Below are positions 8,743 through 16,494 of a stretch of DNA of 64,000 bases, in pieces; the first letter of the stretch is position 1; every line of letters begins with the position of its first letter. Source of the DNA: CADDZO01 sp035294145 (GTDB taxonomy: Bacteria > Chloroflexota > Dormibacteria > Dormibacterales > Dormibacteraceae); NCBI GenBank assembly GCA_035294145.1, contig DATGLL010000203.1:19660-83659 (forward strand), written 5' to 3'. The notes beneath the pieces were generated by a model. The model did not search any database and was not told the DNA's origin. It saw nothing but the letters and a program-made list of their open reading frames with translations. The position numbers were made by a program, and so were the translations under genes.

Positions 8743-9606
8743 TCACCAGGCCACTCGGCGTAGCTCCTCCACCACCTCGGCCACCCGCGCCGTGATCTCG
8801 CCGGCGATCCTCGCCTCCTCCAGCGTGCGTAGCAGCTCCTCTGCCTGACGGCGGGCGCGGCGGGCCGGGTCCTCGGGCTGGGAGGAGCTCGGGGCTGGTG
8901 GGGTCGCCCCCCTCCCGGGTCCCCCGGGAACCTCCTCCAGCTGGCCGTCGACGGGTTCGCTGCCGGCCTTCCCCAGCCGCCGTAGGTCCGCCTGTGAGAG
9001 CTCACCCTCCCGCTCCAGCAGGTCGGCCAGCTCCTGCTGAGAACTCTCGCTGAGCCCGCAGATGGCGAAGGCCAGGGAGGGCCGGAGCCGTCCCTCACGC
9101 AGCGCCTGACGGAGGACGGGATGGAGTTCCAGGAGCGAGGTCAGGCGGCGCAGGCGCCCGCGCCCGAGGCCACTGATCCGGGCCAGGTGCTCCGGGGTGG
9201 CCCCGGCTTCGAGTAGGACCTGGAGCGCGTCCGCCTGGGCGGCGACGTCGGCTGCCCACTGCTGGTTGAGAACCAGGGCCAGGAAGGCGGCCGAGAGGTG
9301 GGAGAGCTCCATGGCCCGAACCGGGATGCGTCGCATGCCTGCCTCTCGCGCTGCCCGCAGCCAAAGAGACCCCTGGAGCACCTGCCAGTCGCCGTCGGCG
9401 CCGTCCTCGGCATGGGTGACCAGCACCCGCTCGGGGAGGCCGAACCGCTCCACGAGCCGGATCAGGGCCGGGCTAGGGGGCGCCCCTGAGAGGTCGTACG
9501 GCAGCTGGTCCTCCTCGACCCAGATCTCGGCTGAGGGTGGAGGGCCGGGGGGCAGCAGGTCATGGATGGGGCGCTCGGCGTCGGCGGGCGGATCGGTGTC
9601 GGACAT
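8743..9606 (-). CDS. ParB-like nuclease/HTH-domain protein, divergent
   Basis: A 287-residue protein when started at the ATG at 9606, which a TAGCCT hexamer precedes by eight bases; a longer frame to 9741 lacks support. The order of elements follows ParB/Spo0J: an N-terminal ParB-like region with GSLWLRAAREAGMRRIPV where canonical ParB has G-E-R-R-xR-A-A-xx-aG-xxx-iPv, then TPEHLARISGLGRGRLRRL as the helix-turn-helix and LRPSLAFAICGLSE matching the G-xLs-xxHA segment. The CTP-contacting GERR core is replaced, so canonical CTPase-clamp activity is doubtful. No parA is adjacent. It stands alone, downstream of the ABC permease and in the same orientation. Confidence 0.65.
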   Translation of the reverse strand: MSDTDPPADAERPIHDLLPPGPPPSAEIWVEEDQLPYDLSGAPPSPALIRLVERFGLPERVLVTHAEDGADGDWQVLQGSLWLRAAREAGMRRIPVRAMELSHLSAAFLALVLNQQWAADVAAQADALQVLLEAGATPEHLARISGLGRGRLRRLTSLLELHPVLRQALREGRLRPSLAFAICGLSESSQQELADLLEREGELSQADLRRLGKAGSEPVDGQLEEVPGGPGRGATPPAPSSSQPEDPARRARRQAEELLRTLEEARIAGEITARVAEVVEELRRVAW

Positions 9607-9766
9607 GGCAGACAAGGCTAGGCGGCCCTCCGGCGGCTCTGCAGCTCCTTCCTCGACGTTCGCGGCCCCTGCGGGCCATCCGCTCATCGCTGCCGGACGG
9701 CGCCGGCGGTCGCTGTCGCTTGGGCAAGACCCCGTTCTCACCTCGATCGGGTCGGCGGAGGCCTCC

Positions 9767-10639
9767 TCACACCTCGCGGACGTGCAGGCTCCAGAGGGTG
9801 AGGCCCAGCATGGCCAGGAACCAGATCACGGTCCAGGCCAAGAAGGCAGGCGCGGGGGGCGCCGCGGCCGAGAAAGGACTGGCCGCGGCGGCCGGGCCGG
9901 CTTCCTGGAGGCCGGCGATGAACGCTGCCGGCTCCATGGCATAGACGGCCCCGCGCCACAGGCCGTCCGTGGGCAGGAGCAAGTTGGTCACGGTGCCGAC
10001 GGCGGTCAGGGTGGCGTTGCCCAGGGCCTGGCCCGCCCCGCCGATGATCCCCCCGATCCAGGCCATGAAGTAGCAGACGAGCGGCACGATGCCGGCGGTC
10101 ATGCTCGCCAGGCGGGTGGAGAGGAGGAGGGTGAGCGTGAGCAGGATGAGGCCGACGCCGGCGATGTAGGCGATCAGCTGGATCGGGTGGGGGGGCACGT
10201 AGCCCGTGATCAGGTCGACCACGATCAACTCCAGGACCCCGGCCACCAACGCATAGGCGACGAGGAGCGCCCCGAGCCCGAGCCACTTGCCGAGCACCAT
10301 CTCCGCGCGCCGCACCGGCCGGGCCAGGAGGGCCAGGGCCAGCCCGGACTCCAGCTCGCCGGAGATGCTGGGTGCCCCCACCACCGCCGCCATCAGGGCC
10401 AACACCGCCGCGAAGAGAAAGGCGATCACGATCAGGAGCTGGGACGTGACCAGGCGGAGCTCGGTCTCGCTCAGCGGGTGTCCACGGTCGAGGGTGGGGT
10501 CGCCGAGCTTCGAGAAGCCCCAGGCCGTGGCCGCGATCACGATCAGGGTCAGGACCGCCACCGCCAGCACGAGACGACGCCGAGAGGCCTCCCAGACGGC
10601 CAGCCGGGCGAAGACCAGGACGGTTCGGGCCGAGAGCAC
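9767..10639 (-). CDS. ABC-2 type transporter permease
   Basis: A 290-residue integral membrane protein with about six hydrophobic segments, including VLAVAVLTLIVIAATAW, LLIVIAFLFAAVLALMAAV and LLVAYALVAGVLELIVV. The conserved SGELESGLALALLARPVRR loop is typical of ABC-2 permeases (NosY/YhaP-like). The start is the GTG at 10639, four bases after the stop of the ATPase gene; a longer in-frame extension to 10798 overlaps the ATPase gene and is rejected. It pairs with the upstream ATPase to form an exporter whose substrate is unknown. It ends the sigma/anti-sigma/ABC operon. Confidence 0.85.
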   Translation of the reverse strand: MLSARTVLVFARLAVWEASRRRLVLAVAVLTLIVIAATAWGFSKLGDPTLDRGHPLSETELRLVTSQLLIVIAFLFAAVLALMAAVVGAPSISGELESGLALALLARPVRRAEMVLGKWLGLGALLVAYALVAGVLELIVVDLITGYVPPHPIQLIAYIAGVGLILLTLTLLLSTRLASMTAGIVPLVCYFMAWIGGIIGGAGQALGNATLTAVGTVTNLLLPTDGLWRGAVYAMEPAAFIAGLQEAGPAAAASPFSAAAPPAPAFLAWTVIWFLAMLGLTLWSLHVREV

Positions 10640-10643
10640 GGCC

Positions 10644-11585
10644 TCAGCCCTCGCGTCCCAGGAGCTGGAGGAAACGCTCCTCCAGGCTCTGCTGCCGCGG
10701 CTCGACGGCATACACCCGTCCCCCCATGGCCACCACTTCCGCCACCAGCTCCGGCACCCGATCCGGGACCAGCCCGTGCAGGGTGATCCACTCCCCATCG
10801 TCCTCCACCCCCCCGAAGCGGGCCAGCGAGGCGCGCTGTGGCCGATCGAGGCCGGTGAGGCGGATCCGTACCGAGTGGCCGCCCAGCAGCTCCTTCAGGG
10901 TGCCGGTGGCGATCACCCGACCCCGGTCGATCATCGCCACCCGGTCGCAGACCATCTCCACCTCGGTCAGGAGGTGGGAGTTCAAGAACACCGTGGTGCC
11001 CCGGTCGCGCAGGTGGTGGATGACCTGACGGACATCGTGACGGCCGACCGGGTCGAGGGCACTGGTGGGCTCGTCCAGGATCACCAGCTCCGGGGAGCCG
11101 AGCAGGGCGACGGCCAGGCCCAGGCGCTGCTGCATGCCCTTGGAGTAGCTGCGGACGCGGCGGTCGGCCGAGTCCCGGAGTCCGACCAGGTCGAGCGCCC
11201 GGTCGATCTCCTCGGGCCAGGTGGCGCGGGCCAGCCCGGCCAGCCGGCAGTGCAGGCCGAGCACCTCACGCCCCGACAGCCACGGCTGGTAACGGAAGTG
11301 CTCTGGCAGGTAGCCGACCCGGCGGCGGGCCTCGATGTCACGGATGGAGCGACCCAGGATCCAACCCTCCCCGGCCGTGGGCAGAAGCAGGCCCAGCAGG
11401 AGCTTGACCGCGGTCGTCTTCCCGGCCCCGTTGGGGCCGAGGAAGCCGAACACCTCACCTCTGGGCACGGTCATGGTGAGCCCGGCCAGGGCCAAGGTCG
11501 TGCCGTAGCGCTTGGTCAGCTCCAGGCAGTGGATCGCGGGCGAGGCGGCCACCGCGGTCGCCTCGCCCTCCTGCAACTCGATCAA
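10644..11585 (-). CDS. ABC transporter ATP-binding protein
   Basis: A 313-residue ABC-2-type ATPase. Walker A is GPNGAGKTT (about residues 53-61), the signature motif is SKGMQQRLGLA (about 149-159) and Walker B is LVILDEPTSALD (about 169-180), all intact; an H-loop follows at NSHLLTE. The C-terminal 80 residues form the accessory domain common in the CcmA/DrrA group. It lies 31 bases after the anti-sigma factor gene and four bases before the permease gene, so the pair is likely controlled by the ECF sigma factor at the head of the operon. Confidence 0.9.
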   Translation of the reverse strand: MIELQEGEATAVAASPAIHCLELTKRYGTTLALAGLTMTVPRGEVFGFLGPNGAGKTTAVKLLLGLLLPTAGEGWILGRSIRDIEARRRVGYLPEHFRYQPWLSGREVLGLHCRLAGLARATWPEEIDRALDLVGLRDSADRRVRSYSKGMQQRLGLAVALLGSPELVILDEPTSALDPVGRHDVRQVIHHLRDRGTTVFLNSHLLTEVEMVCDRVAMIDRGRVIATGTLKELLGGHSVRIRLTGLDRPQRASLARFGGVEDDGEWITLHGLVPDRVPELVAEVVAMGGRVYAVEPRQQSLEERFLQLLGREG

Positions 11586-11616
11586 GGATCCTCCGAAGGT
11601 CGGTCGTCCTCTCAGC

Positions 11617-12780
11617 TCAGGTGCTCAGGCCGTTGGCGATGGCCATGATCTGGCTCTCGGTGAGGGTGCCCGCCACTGCGTACACCCTACCCTGCTCGAT
11701 CCAGACCACGCCGCTGCCCAGGCCGGTGTTGTCCCCGATCGCGGTCCCGGTCACGCCGTGGACCTGGACGGGGTGGGCGTTCACCTGGCCGGCCGGGATC
11801 GGGATGGGCAGGTTGCCGGCGGGGTCGTCGAGGCTGCTGATGTACTGGCGGACGGAGGGGCTCAGGCCGGGCTGGGCGAGCAGCGCCTGCTTGATCTGGG
11901 CCACGCTCACGCCGGTCGACGAGGCCCGGGGGGCGTCCATGATCACGATGCCCAGCAGGGGACCGGCGGCCCGCAGCGTGTCCCGGGCCTGGCTCATGCT
12001 CTCGTCCGAGCCGCCCTGAGCGGCGGTGCCGTTCTCGGTGGCGCCGTTCGCCGTCCCGGTGCCGTGGGCGGCCGCGCCTGCCTTGCCCAGGTCGCCGTAC
12101 ACCACCGTCTCCGCCGGCCCGAGGCGGACCTGGAGCGTGCTCCCTTGCAGCTGGGCGGGGGCCTTGGAGGTGAAGGTGACCGTGCCCGTGGCCTGACGCA
12201 TGGCGGCGTAGGAGACCGGCGCCCCGGCCATCGTCGCCGGCAGCGTGCCCGGGCTCACGCGGACCATGGGCAGGCCCGAGACCTGGGCGGCCTGGGCGGC
12301 CGAATCCACCTGCTGCAGCTCGGGTCGCGCCGCCCAGGTGACGGTCCCCCAGGAGCTGAAGGCGTCGAGCCCGGTCAGGTCGCCCTGGGAGATGGTGACC
12401 GTGCTCTCGCGCGTGGGCTGGAAGATGCTGACCAGGTCGCCGCCCAAGGGCGTGAAGGCGGTGACGCTCAACCCGGCCACCAGGATCGCGGCCACCGTAC
12501 CGGCCAGGGCCGGTCGTCGCCAACCCAACCCCCGCAACGGCGCGAGAAGAGATGGCCTCGGCTCCCCGAGGCGAGGCCTGACTCGGCTCAAGGCGGCGTG
12601 GACGTCGACGGGGATCGAGGTCGCGACCATCGTCGCCTGGGCGTGACGGGCGTCGTCGGCGATGGCACGGAAGCGACGCTGGCAGCGCTCGCAGGAGCGG
12701 TAGTGACGGCGAGCCACGTCGTCCACCGCGTACGGCTCGTCGTACAGGCGGCGAAGGATCCCTTCAGACAGATGTCGCAC
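11617..12780 (-). CDS. Membrane-anchored zinc anti-sigma factor with large outer domain
   Basis: A 387-residue protein. The N-terminal 60 residues contain HYRSCERC, the H-x3-C-x2-C zinc motif of anti-sigma (ZAS/RskA-like) domains. One transmembrane helix is at about 94-110 (ALAGTVAAILVAGLSVTAF). The remaining 275 residues are predicted to lie outside the membrane, are rich in Ala, Gly, Thr and Ser, and contain no domain I recognise. The gene overlaps the end of the sigma factor gene by 17 bases, the usual arrangement for a cognate pair. It probably holds the sigma factor inactive until an envelope signal is sensed; the long outer domain is the likely sensor. Confidence 0.8.
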   Translation of the reverse strand: MRHLSEGILRRLYDEPYAVDDVARRHYRSCERCQRRFRAIADDARHAQATMVATSIPVDVHAALSRVRPRLGEPRPSLLAPLRGLGWRRPALAGTVAAILVAGLSVTAFTPLGGDLVSIFQPTRESTVTISQGDLTGLDAFSSWGTVTWAARPELQQVDSAAQAAQVSGLPMVRVSPGTLPATMAGAPVSYAAMRQATGTVTFTSKAPAQLQGSTLQVRLGPAETVVYGDLGKAGAAAHGTGTANGATENGTAAQGGSDESMSQARDTLRAAGPLLGIVIMDAPRASSTGVSVAQIKQALLAQPGLSPSVRQYISSLDDPAGNLPIPIPAGQVNAHPVQVHGVTGTAIGDNTGLGSGVVWIEQGRVYAVAGTLTESQIMAIANGLST

Positions 12781-13372
12781 GGTGCACCTCCTTCCTCAGC
12801 GCTTGCTCGGCCCGACGTAGGCGGGTGCCGACCTGGCTGGCGCTCACCCCAAGGGCGGCGCCCACCTCCATGTAGCTGAGGCCGCTGTAGCGGAGCACCA
12901 GCACCGTCGCCGCTCGCGTTGGGAGCCTGGCCAGAGCTGCGCGCAAGAGGCGTCGATCCTCCTGGCGCTCGACGACCTGCTCCGGGTCGAGCAGGGTCGG
13001 ATCGCCGTCCCTGGCCTGGGCCCGCTCGCGCTGCTGGCGCCGGCGCCGGCCGCGCAGCCGGTTCAGCGCGGTGTGGACCGCGGCGCGGTGCAGCCAAGCA
13101 GAGGCGTAAGGGGCGTCGGGCCGGTGGCGGCGGTGGAAGTCGATGAAGACCTCCTGGGCCACGTCTTCTGCCTCGGCGCGGTCGGCGAGGACACGGTTGG
13201 CGATGGCCACCACGCGGCCGTACTCGGCGAGGAAGAGCTGATCGAACGGGGCTAGCTCGGGCTCACCGTCCTCCGCGGCCGGGTCCTTGCCCTCTCGTGT
13301 CAGCTCAGCTGGCAGGGCGTTCACATCCGATGAGGCACCGCCGGGGGTGGGAATGTGACCGAGGCGACGCAT
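12764..13372 (-). CDS. ECF-type RNA polymerase sigma factor
   Basis: A 202-residue sigma-70 family factor containing only regions 2 and 4. Region 2 is FDQLFLAEYGRVV through DRAEAEDVAQEVFIDF (about residues 43-80), and region 4 is LPTRAATVLVLRYSGLSYMEVGAAL with the recognition helix SASQVGTRLRRA (about 150-190). It heads a leftward operon with its anti-sigma factor and an ABC exporter. A purine-rich GAGGAG lies 5-10 bases before the ATG. The first 40 residues are variable and may be partly untranslated. Confidence 0.9.
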   Translation of the reverse strand: MRRLGHIPTPGGASSDVNALPAELTREGKDPAAEDGEPELAPFDQLFLAEYGRVVAIANRVLADRAEAEDVAQEVFIDFHRRHRPDAPYASAWLHRAAVHTALNRLRGRRRRQQRERAQARDGDPTLLDPEQVVERQEDRRLLRAALARLPTRAATVLVLRYSGLSYMEVGAALGVSASQVGTRLRRAEQALRKEVHRATSV

Positions 13373-13414
13373 GGGCTCTCCTCACCTCGCTCCGCATCGT
13401 CAGGGATCAGTGGG

Positions 13415-14302
13415 TCAATAGAAGACGGTACGCGTCCGATGGTGGGGATGTGCCAGCTCCAGGCTCTGCCCGAGGTCCCAGAGGATCCAGTCAACCTCGA
13501 TCGAGCGCAGCGGTCGTCCCTGCGCCGCCAACGCCTCCCGCAGCCGTTCCACGGCGATCACGGTCGCGGCCCGGATCTCGACCTCGGCCGGCTCACCCGC
13601 CTGGAGCTCCTCCCGGGCGTCGATCCGTCGGGCGAGTCGTGCCGAGTATCGGAGGACCCCGAAGTGACAAAGCACCTGGGGCAGCTTGTAGTCGGGAAAG
13701 CAGGTCAGCGTCGCCAGGTCGGGGAATCGGGCCACCCCTGCTCCGTGGAGGTCGGCGGGGAGGATTTGGGCCCGCTTCAGCAGGGGCACGGGGCGCCCCT
13801 CGTACTCGGCCACATCGGCGTACGAAGGGAGTCGCTCGGAGAGGGTGCGAGCGGTCCCGGCGGCCGTCTCCTGGATCAGGCCCTCGAACCCGTGCCGCCC
13901 CAGCTCGCGCAGGGCGGCGGCCCGCTCGTCCAGCATGGGGAGGTCGCCGACCAAGGCCCGGAGTCGTCCGGCGTCGATCTCCGCCAGCCGCGCAGGCTGG
14001 CTCAGCTCGTCGCCGGCCGCGAAGGCGTCCCGCAGCCGCTCCGCCAGCCGCCAGTATCCGCCGGCGGAGCGGTTGCCCGACCCCGGGGTCCAGAAGCAGA
14101 AGTTGATCGTGTCCAGCACCAGCAGGTAGCGTCGCGTGCGCTCGGGCGGGCCCGAGTAGTGCCGCCGCGCGTCCCAGGCGGGGACCGGGCGGTCACGGAC
14201 GATGCCGAGCAGCGGCTCGAGCGGGCCCAGCCCCACGTCCTGCGCCCGCTCCACGACCGAGGCGCAGGCGGCCCGGACCCCGAGCGGGTCGGCGGTGGGC
14301 AT
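13415..14302 (-). CDS. Queuosine 5'-phosphate N-glycosylase/hydrolase (Qng1, DUF2419)
   Basis: A 295-residue protein of the queuosine salvage family. Members hydrolyse queuosine-5'-phosphate to free queuine, the base that some tRNA-guanine transglycosylases insert at position 34. The signature NFCFW is at residues 67-71, a lysine-rich LLKRAQILPADL segment follows, TCFPDYKLPQVLCHFG lies near 210, and the conserved EVDWILWDLG is near 273. It is coupled to the EVE-domain gene by a TGATG overlap and is about 640 bases from a divergent Tgt gene. The neighbourhood makes salvage much more likely than a stray annotation. Confidence 0.85.
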   Translation of the reverse strand: MPTADPLGVRAACASVVERAQDVGLGPLEPLLGIVRDRPVPAWDARRHYSGPPERTRRYLLVLDTINFCFWTPGSGNRSAGGYWRLAERLRDAFAAGDELSQPARLAEIDAGRLRALVGDLPMLDERAAALRELGRHGFEGLIQETAAGTARTLSERLPSYADVAEYEGRPVPLLKRAQILPADLHGAGVARFPDLATLTCFPDYKLPQVLCHFGVLRYSARLARRIDAREELQAGEPAEVEIRAATVIAVERLREALAAQGRPLRSIEVDWILWDLGQSLELAHPHHRTRTVFY

Positions 14303-14886
14303 CAGCTGGCGGCCGGTCGGCTACGCTCGAGGCGTCGCATCTCGTCCTCGATCAGCTTGAAGTCGCGCTGGGGGAGCTGGTGGAGCGGTCCCTGGAAGGC
14401 CAGGGTCCAGTGCTCTGGTGGCCACTTGCGCACATACTCCAGCCGGTAGGCCAACTCTTTTGCGGGCAGCCACTCGTGCTCGTCGAGCACCGCGTCGGGG
14501 TGGATCCGCACCCTCCAGGGGTAATCCTCCTCACGGTGGACCGAGCGCCACACCGGAGCGTGGTCCTCGAGCACGCCCGAGGTGAGGGTGCAGGTGGCGG
14601 CGAAGGCCATCCGGCCGGTCACGTAGAACAGCAGGCGATCGCCCGCCTTCATCGCCTCCACCCGCTTGCGGTACCGGGTCTTGAACCCCTGGATCGTGAA
14701 CCCCCGCTCCTGGGTCCTCCGGTAGTTGTCCAGGGAGGTAACCACCATCCAGTATCGGAGGTTGCGTCGGGTCGCGCGTTTCTTGCGGCTGCTCTTGCTC
14801 TTGGCTCGGCCTGCGCCCCGTGACGAGGGGACGGGTTGGTCGCCGGGCTGGCCGGTCTCCTCGGGCACGAGCCAGATCGTACTCAC
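14302..14886 (-). CDS. EVE-domain (PUA-like) protein
   Basis: A 194-residue protein with a basic, low-complexity N-terminus (about 40 residues, with KSKSSRKKRATRR) followed by an EVE domain: RYWMVVTSLDNYRRT, MKAGDRLLFYVTGRMAF, then FQGPLHQLPQRDF near the end. EVE domains are PUA-like folds thought to bind modified bases in RNA or DNA. Its stop overlaps the Qng1 start by one base (TGATG), so the two are translated together, hinting that its ligand may relate to queuosine. The basic tail fits nucleic-acid binding. A role in salvage is inference only. Confidence 0.75.
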   Translation of the reverse strand: MSTIWLVPEETGQPGDQPVPSSRGAGRAKSKSSRKKRATRRNLRYWMVVTSLDNYRRTQERGFTIQGFKTRYRKRVEAMKAGDRLLFYVTGRMAFAATCTLTSGVLEDHAPVWRSVHREEDYPWRVRIHPDAVLDEHEWLPAKELAYRLEYVRKWPPEHWTLAFQGPLHQLPQRDFKLIEDEMRRLERSRPAAS

Positions 14887-14943
14887 TCATCCCCGCGTCC
14901 CCGAGGGCCAGCCCGACCGACGGGCGCGGTAGGGTTGCCGATC

Positions 14944-16125
14944 GTGTTGGAGTTCGAGATCCTGGCCGTCGACGGGGCGGCTCGCCGGGGGGTGATCCGT
15001 ACCCCCCACGGCGTGCTGGAGACCCCCGGCTTCTTCGCCGTCGCCACCCGGGCCGCACTGAAAGGGGTGGATCCCGCTGTCGCCCGACAGGCCGGCATCC
15101 GGGCCCTGATCTGCAACAGTTACCATCTCGCCGTCCAGCCCGGTCCCGAGGTGGTGGCTGCGGCTGGGGGCCTGCATCGGTTCATGGCCTGGGAGGGCGT
15201 GCTCGCCACTGACTCAGGTGGGTTCCAGGTCTTCAGCCTCCGGCACGGCCAGGTGGCGGACGAGCTGAAGGGGCGCCGCCGGCTGCCTCGACCGGAGACC
15301 GGGGAGGGGGCGATGGTCAGCGTCGACGAGGAGGGGGCGGAGTTCCGCTCTGTCATCGATGGCAGCCGTCACCGCTTCACGCCGGAGAGCAACATGGCGC
15401 TGCAGCGGGCGCTCGGCGCCGATGTGGTCTTCTGCCTTGACGAGTGCACGCCCTTCCACGTCCCCGAGTCCTACACCCGGGCCGCCATGGAGCGGAACCT
15501 ACGGTGGGCTCGCCGTTGCTTGCAGGCCTTCGAGGAGTTGGGGATGGGAGACCGCCAGGCCCTCTACGGGATCGTACACGGCGGCGTGTACCCCGACTTG
15601 CGTCGCGCCAGCGCGACCGCGGTCGCCTCGATGGGGTTCGACGGGTTCGGCATCGGTGATTGTCTAGGCGAGACCAAGCAGGATTGGTACCGGGTGGTCG
15701 AGCTGGTGTGCCCCTTGCTGCCTCCCGACCGACCTCGCCACCTGCTGGGCGTGGGCGAGCCCGACGACCTCATCGAGGGCGTGCTGCGCGGCATCGACAC
15801 CTTCGATTGCGCCATGCCCACCCGGATCGCCCGCCACGGCCAGGCGCTGGTCCACGGCCAGCCGCGCTTCCGGTTGGACCTCACCTCGGCCCGGCGGCGA
15901 GGCGAGGACCGGCCGATCGAGGCCGGATGCCCGTGCTCGGCCTGCGTCAGGTTCGGCCGAGCCTACCTGCATCACCTTTTCCGTGCCCGTGAGCTGCTGG
16001 CCGTGTCCCTGGTCGCCGAGCACAACCTGGCTTTCACGGCCCGGCTGCTGGCCGGGGTGCGCGAGGCCATCAGCGCCGGTCGCCTGGCTGCGCTGCGACG
16101 GGAGGTCATCTCCTCCGAGGGGTGA
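14944..16125 (+). CDS. tgt: tRNA-guanine transglycosylase, divergent base pocket
   Basis: A 393-residue TGT-family enzyme, which swaps guanine-34 of GUN-anticodon tRNAs for a 7-deazaguanine. Present are DSGGFQVFSL (catalytic Asp region), LDECTPF, FDCAMPTRIARHG (nucleophile Asp) and the zinc site CPCSAC with a later His in YLHHL. The base-recognition parts differ from preQ1-specific bacterial Tgt: the usual GI-x-QG is GIVHGG, and the GGLAVGE loop is one residue shorter and reads GDCLGE. The GTG at 14944 starts at the family's normal N-terminus (LEFEILAVDG); a frame extending to 14836 overlaps the divergent EVE gene. Its Qng1 neighbour suggests it may use queuine. Confidence 0.85.
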   Translation: MLEFEILAVDGAARRGVIRTPHGVLETPGFFAVATRAALKGVDPAVARQAGIRALICNSYHLAVQPGPEVVAAAGGLHRFMAWEGVLATDSGGFQVFSLRHGQVADELKGRRRLPRPETGEGAMVSVDEEGAEFRSVIDGSRHRFTPESNMALQRALGADVVFCLDECTPFHVPESYTRAAMERNLRWARRCLQAFEELGMGDRQALYGIVHGGVYPDLRRASATAVASMGFDGFGIGDCLGETKQDWYRVVELVCPLLPPDRPRHLLGVGEPDDLIEGVLRGIDTFDCAMPTRIARHGQALVHGQPRFRLDLTSARRRGEDRPIEAGCPCSACVRFGRAYLHHLFRARELLAVSLVAEHNLAFTARLLAGVREAISAGRLAALRREVISSEG

Positions 16126-16494
16126 GCGTCGGGAGCGGGCCTCCCGGGCGCGTGGCGAGGAAGCGCGAAGCCCGCGAGGGCAACCCCGTGAGGGGTGCCG
16201 CATGAGACTATCGCTTACTCAGCGGCAGCGGTCGGCCGACCTCTGGCGGTGGGCCTCGGCGATGAGATGTGGGCGGTCGTCAACAGCTCTTCTCACAAAC
16301 CTCCGGGCCCTGTCGTCGCCAGCGCCCAGCATGTCCCTTTGACCGGCTCTCAGCGCCCGTGAAGAGGAGGTGGGAGAGGCGAGGGCCGGGGGCTCGGGCT
16401 GTCGCGGTCGTGATCGGGGGCCGACGGGTCCGGGGCAGGGACGATACGATGGCGTGACGAGGACGATCGCCGTTCCGGGGGGCAGAGGATCAGC
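16126..16494. other. 369-base gene-free stretch after tgt
   Basis: No frame here has convincing codon usage or a recognisable protein. It holds the hairpin at 16179-16199 and a possible GCCGC/GCGGC pairing just after it. A TACGAT hexamer near 16443-16448 could be the -10 of the next gene. No signature of RNase P, tmRNA or SRP RNA was found. Confidence 0.4.
16179..16199 (+). terminator. Stem-loop after tgt
   Basis: GGC-A-ACCCC pairs with GGGGT-GCC around a GTGA (GNRA-type) tetraloop, with one bulged A. No T-run follows. It may end tgt transcription or be part of a structured RNA. Confidence 0.4.

Noticed and set aside
9607..9741. N-terminal extension of the ParB-like gene
   Set aside because: The extra 45 residues are low-complexity, and the promoter-like TAGCCT lies within this stretch.
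16126..16494. RNase P RNA, tmRNA or SRP RNA
   Set aside because: None of their conserved sequence blocks is visible; only a hairpin can be supported.
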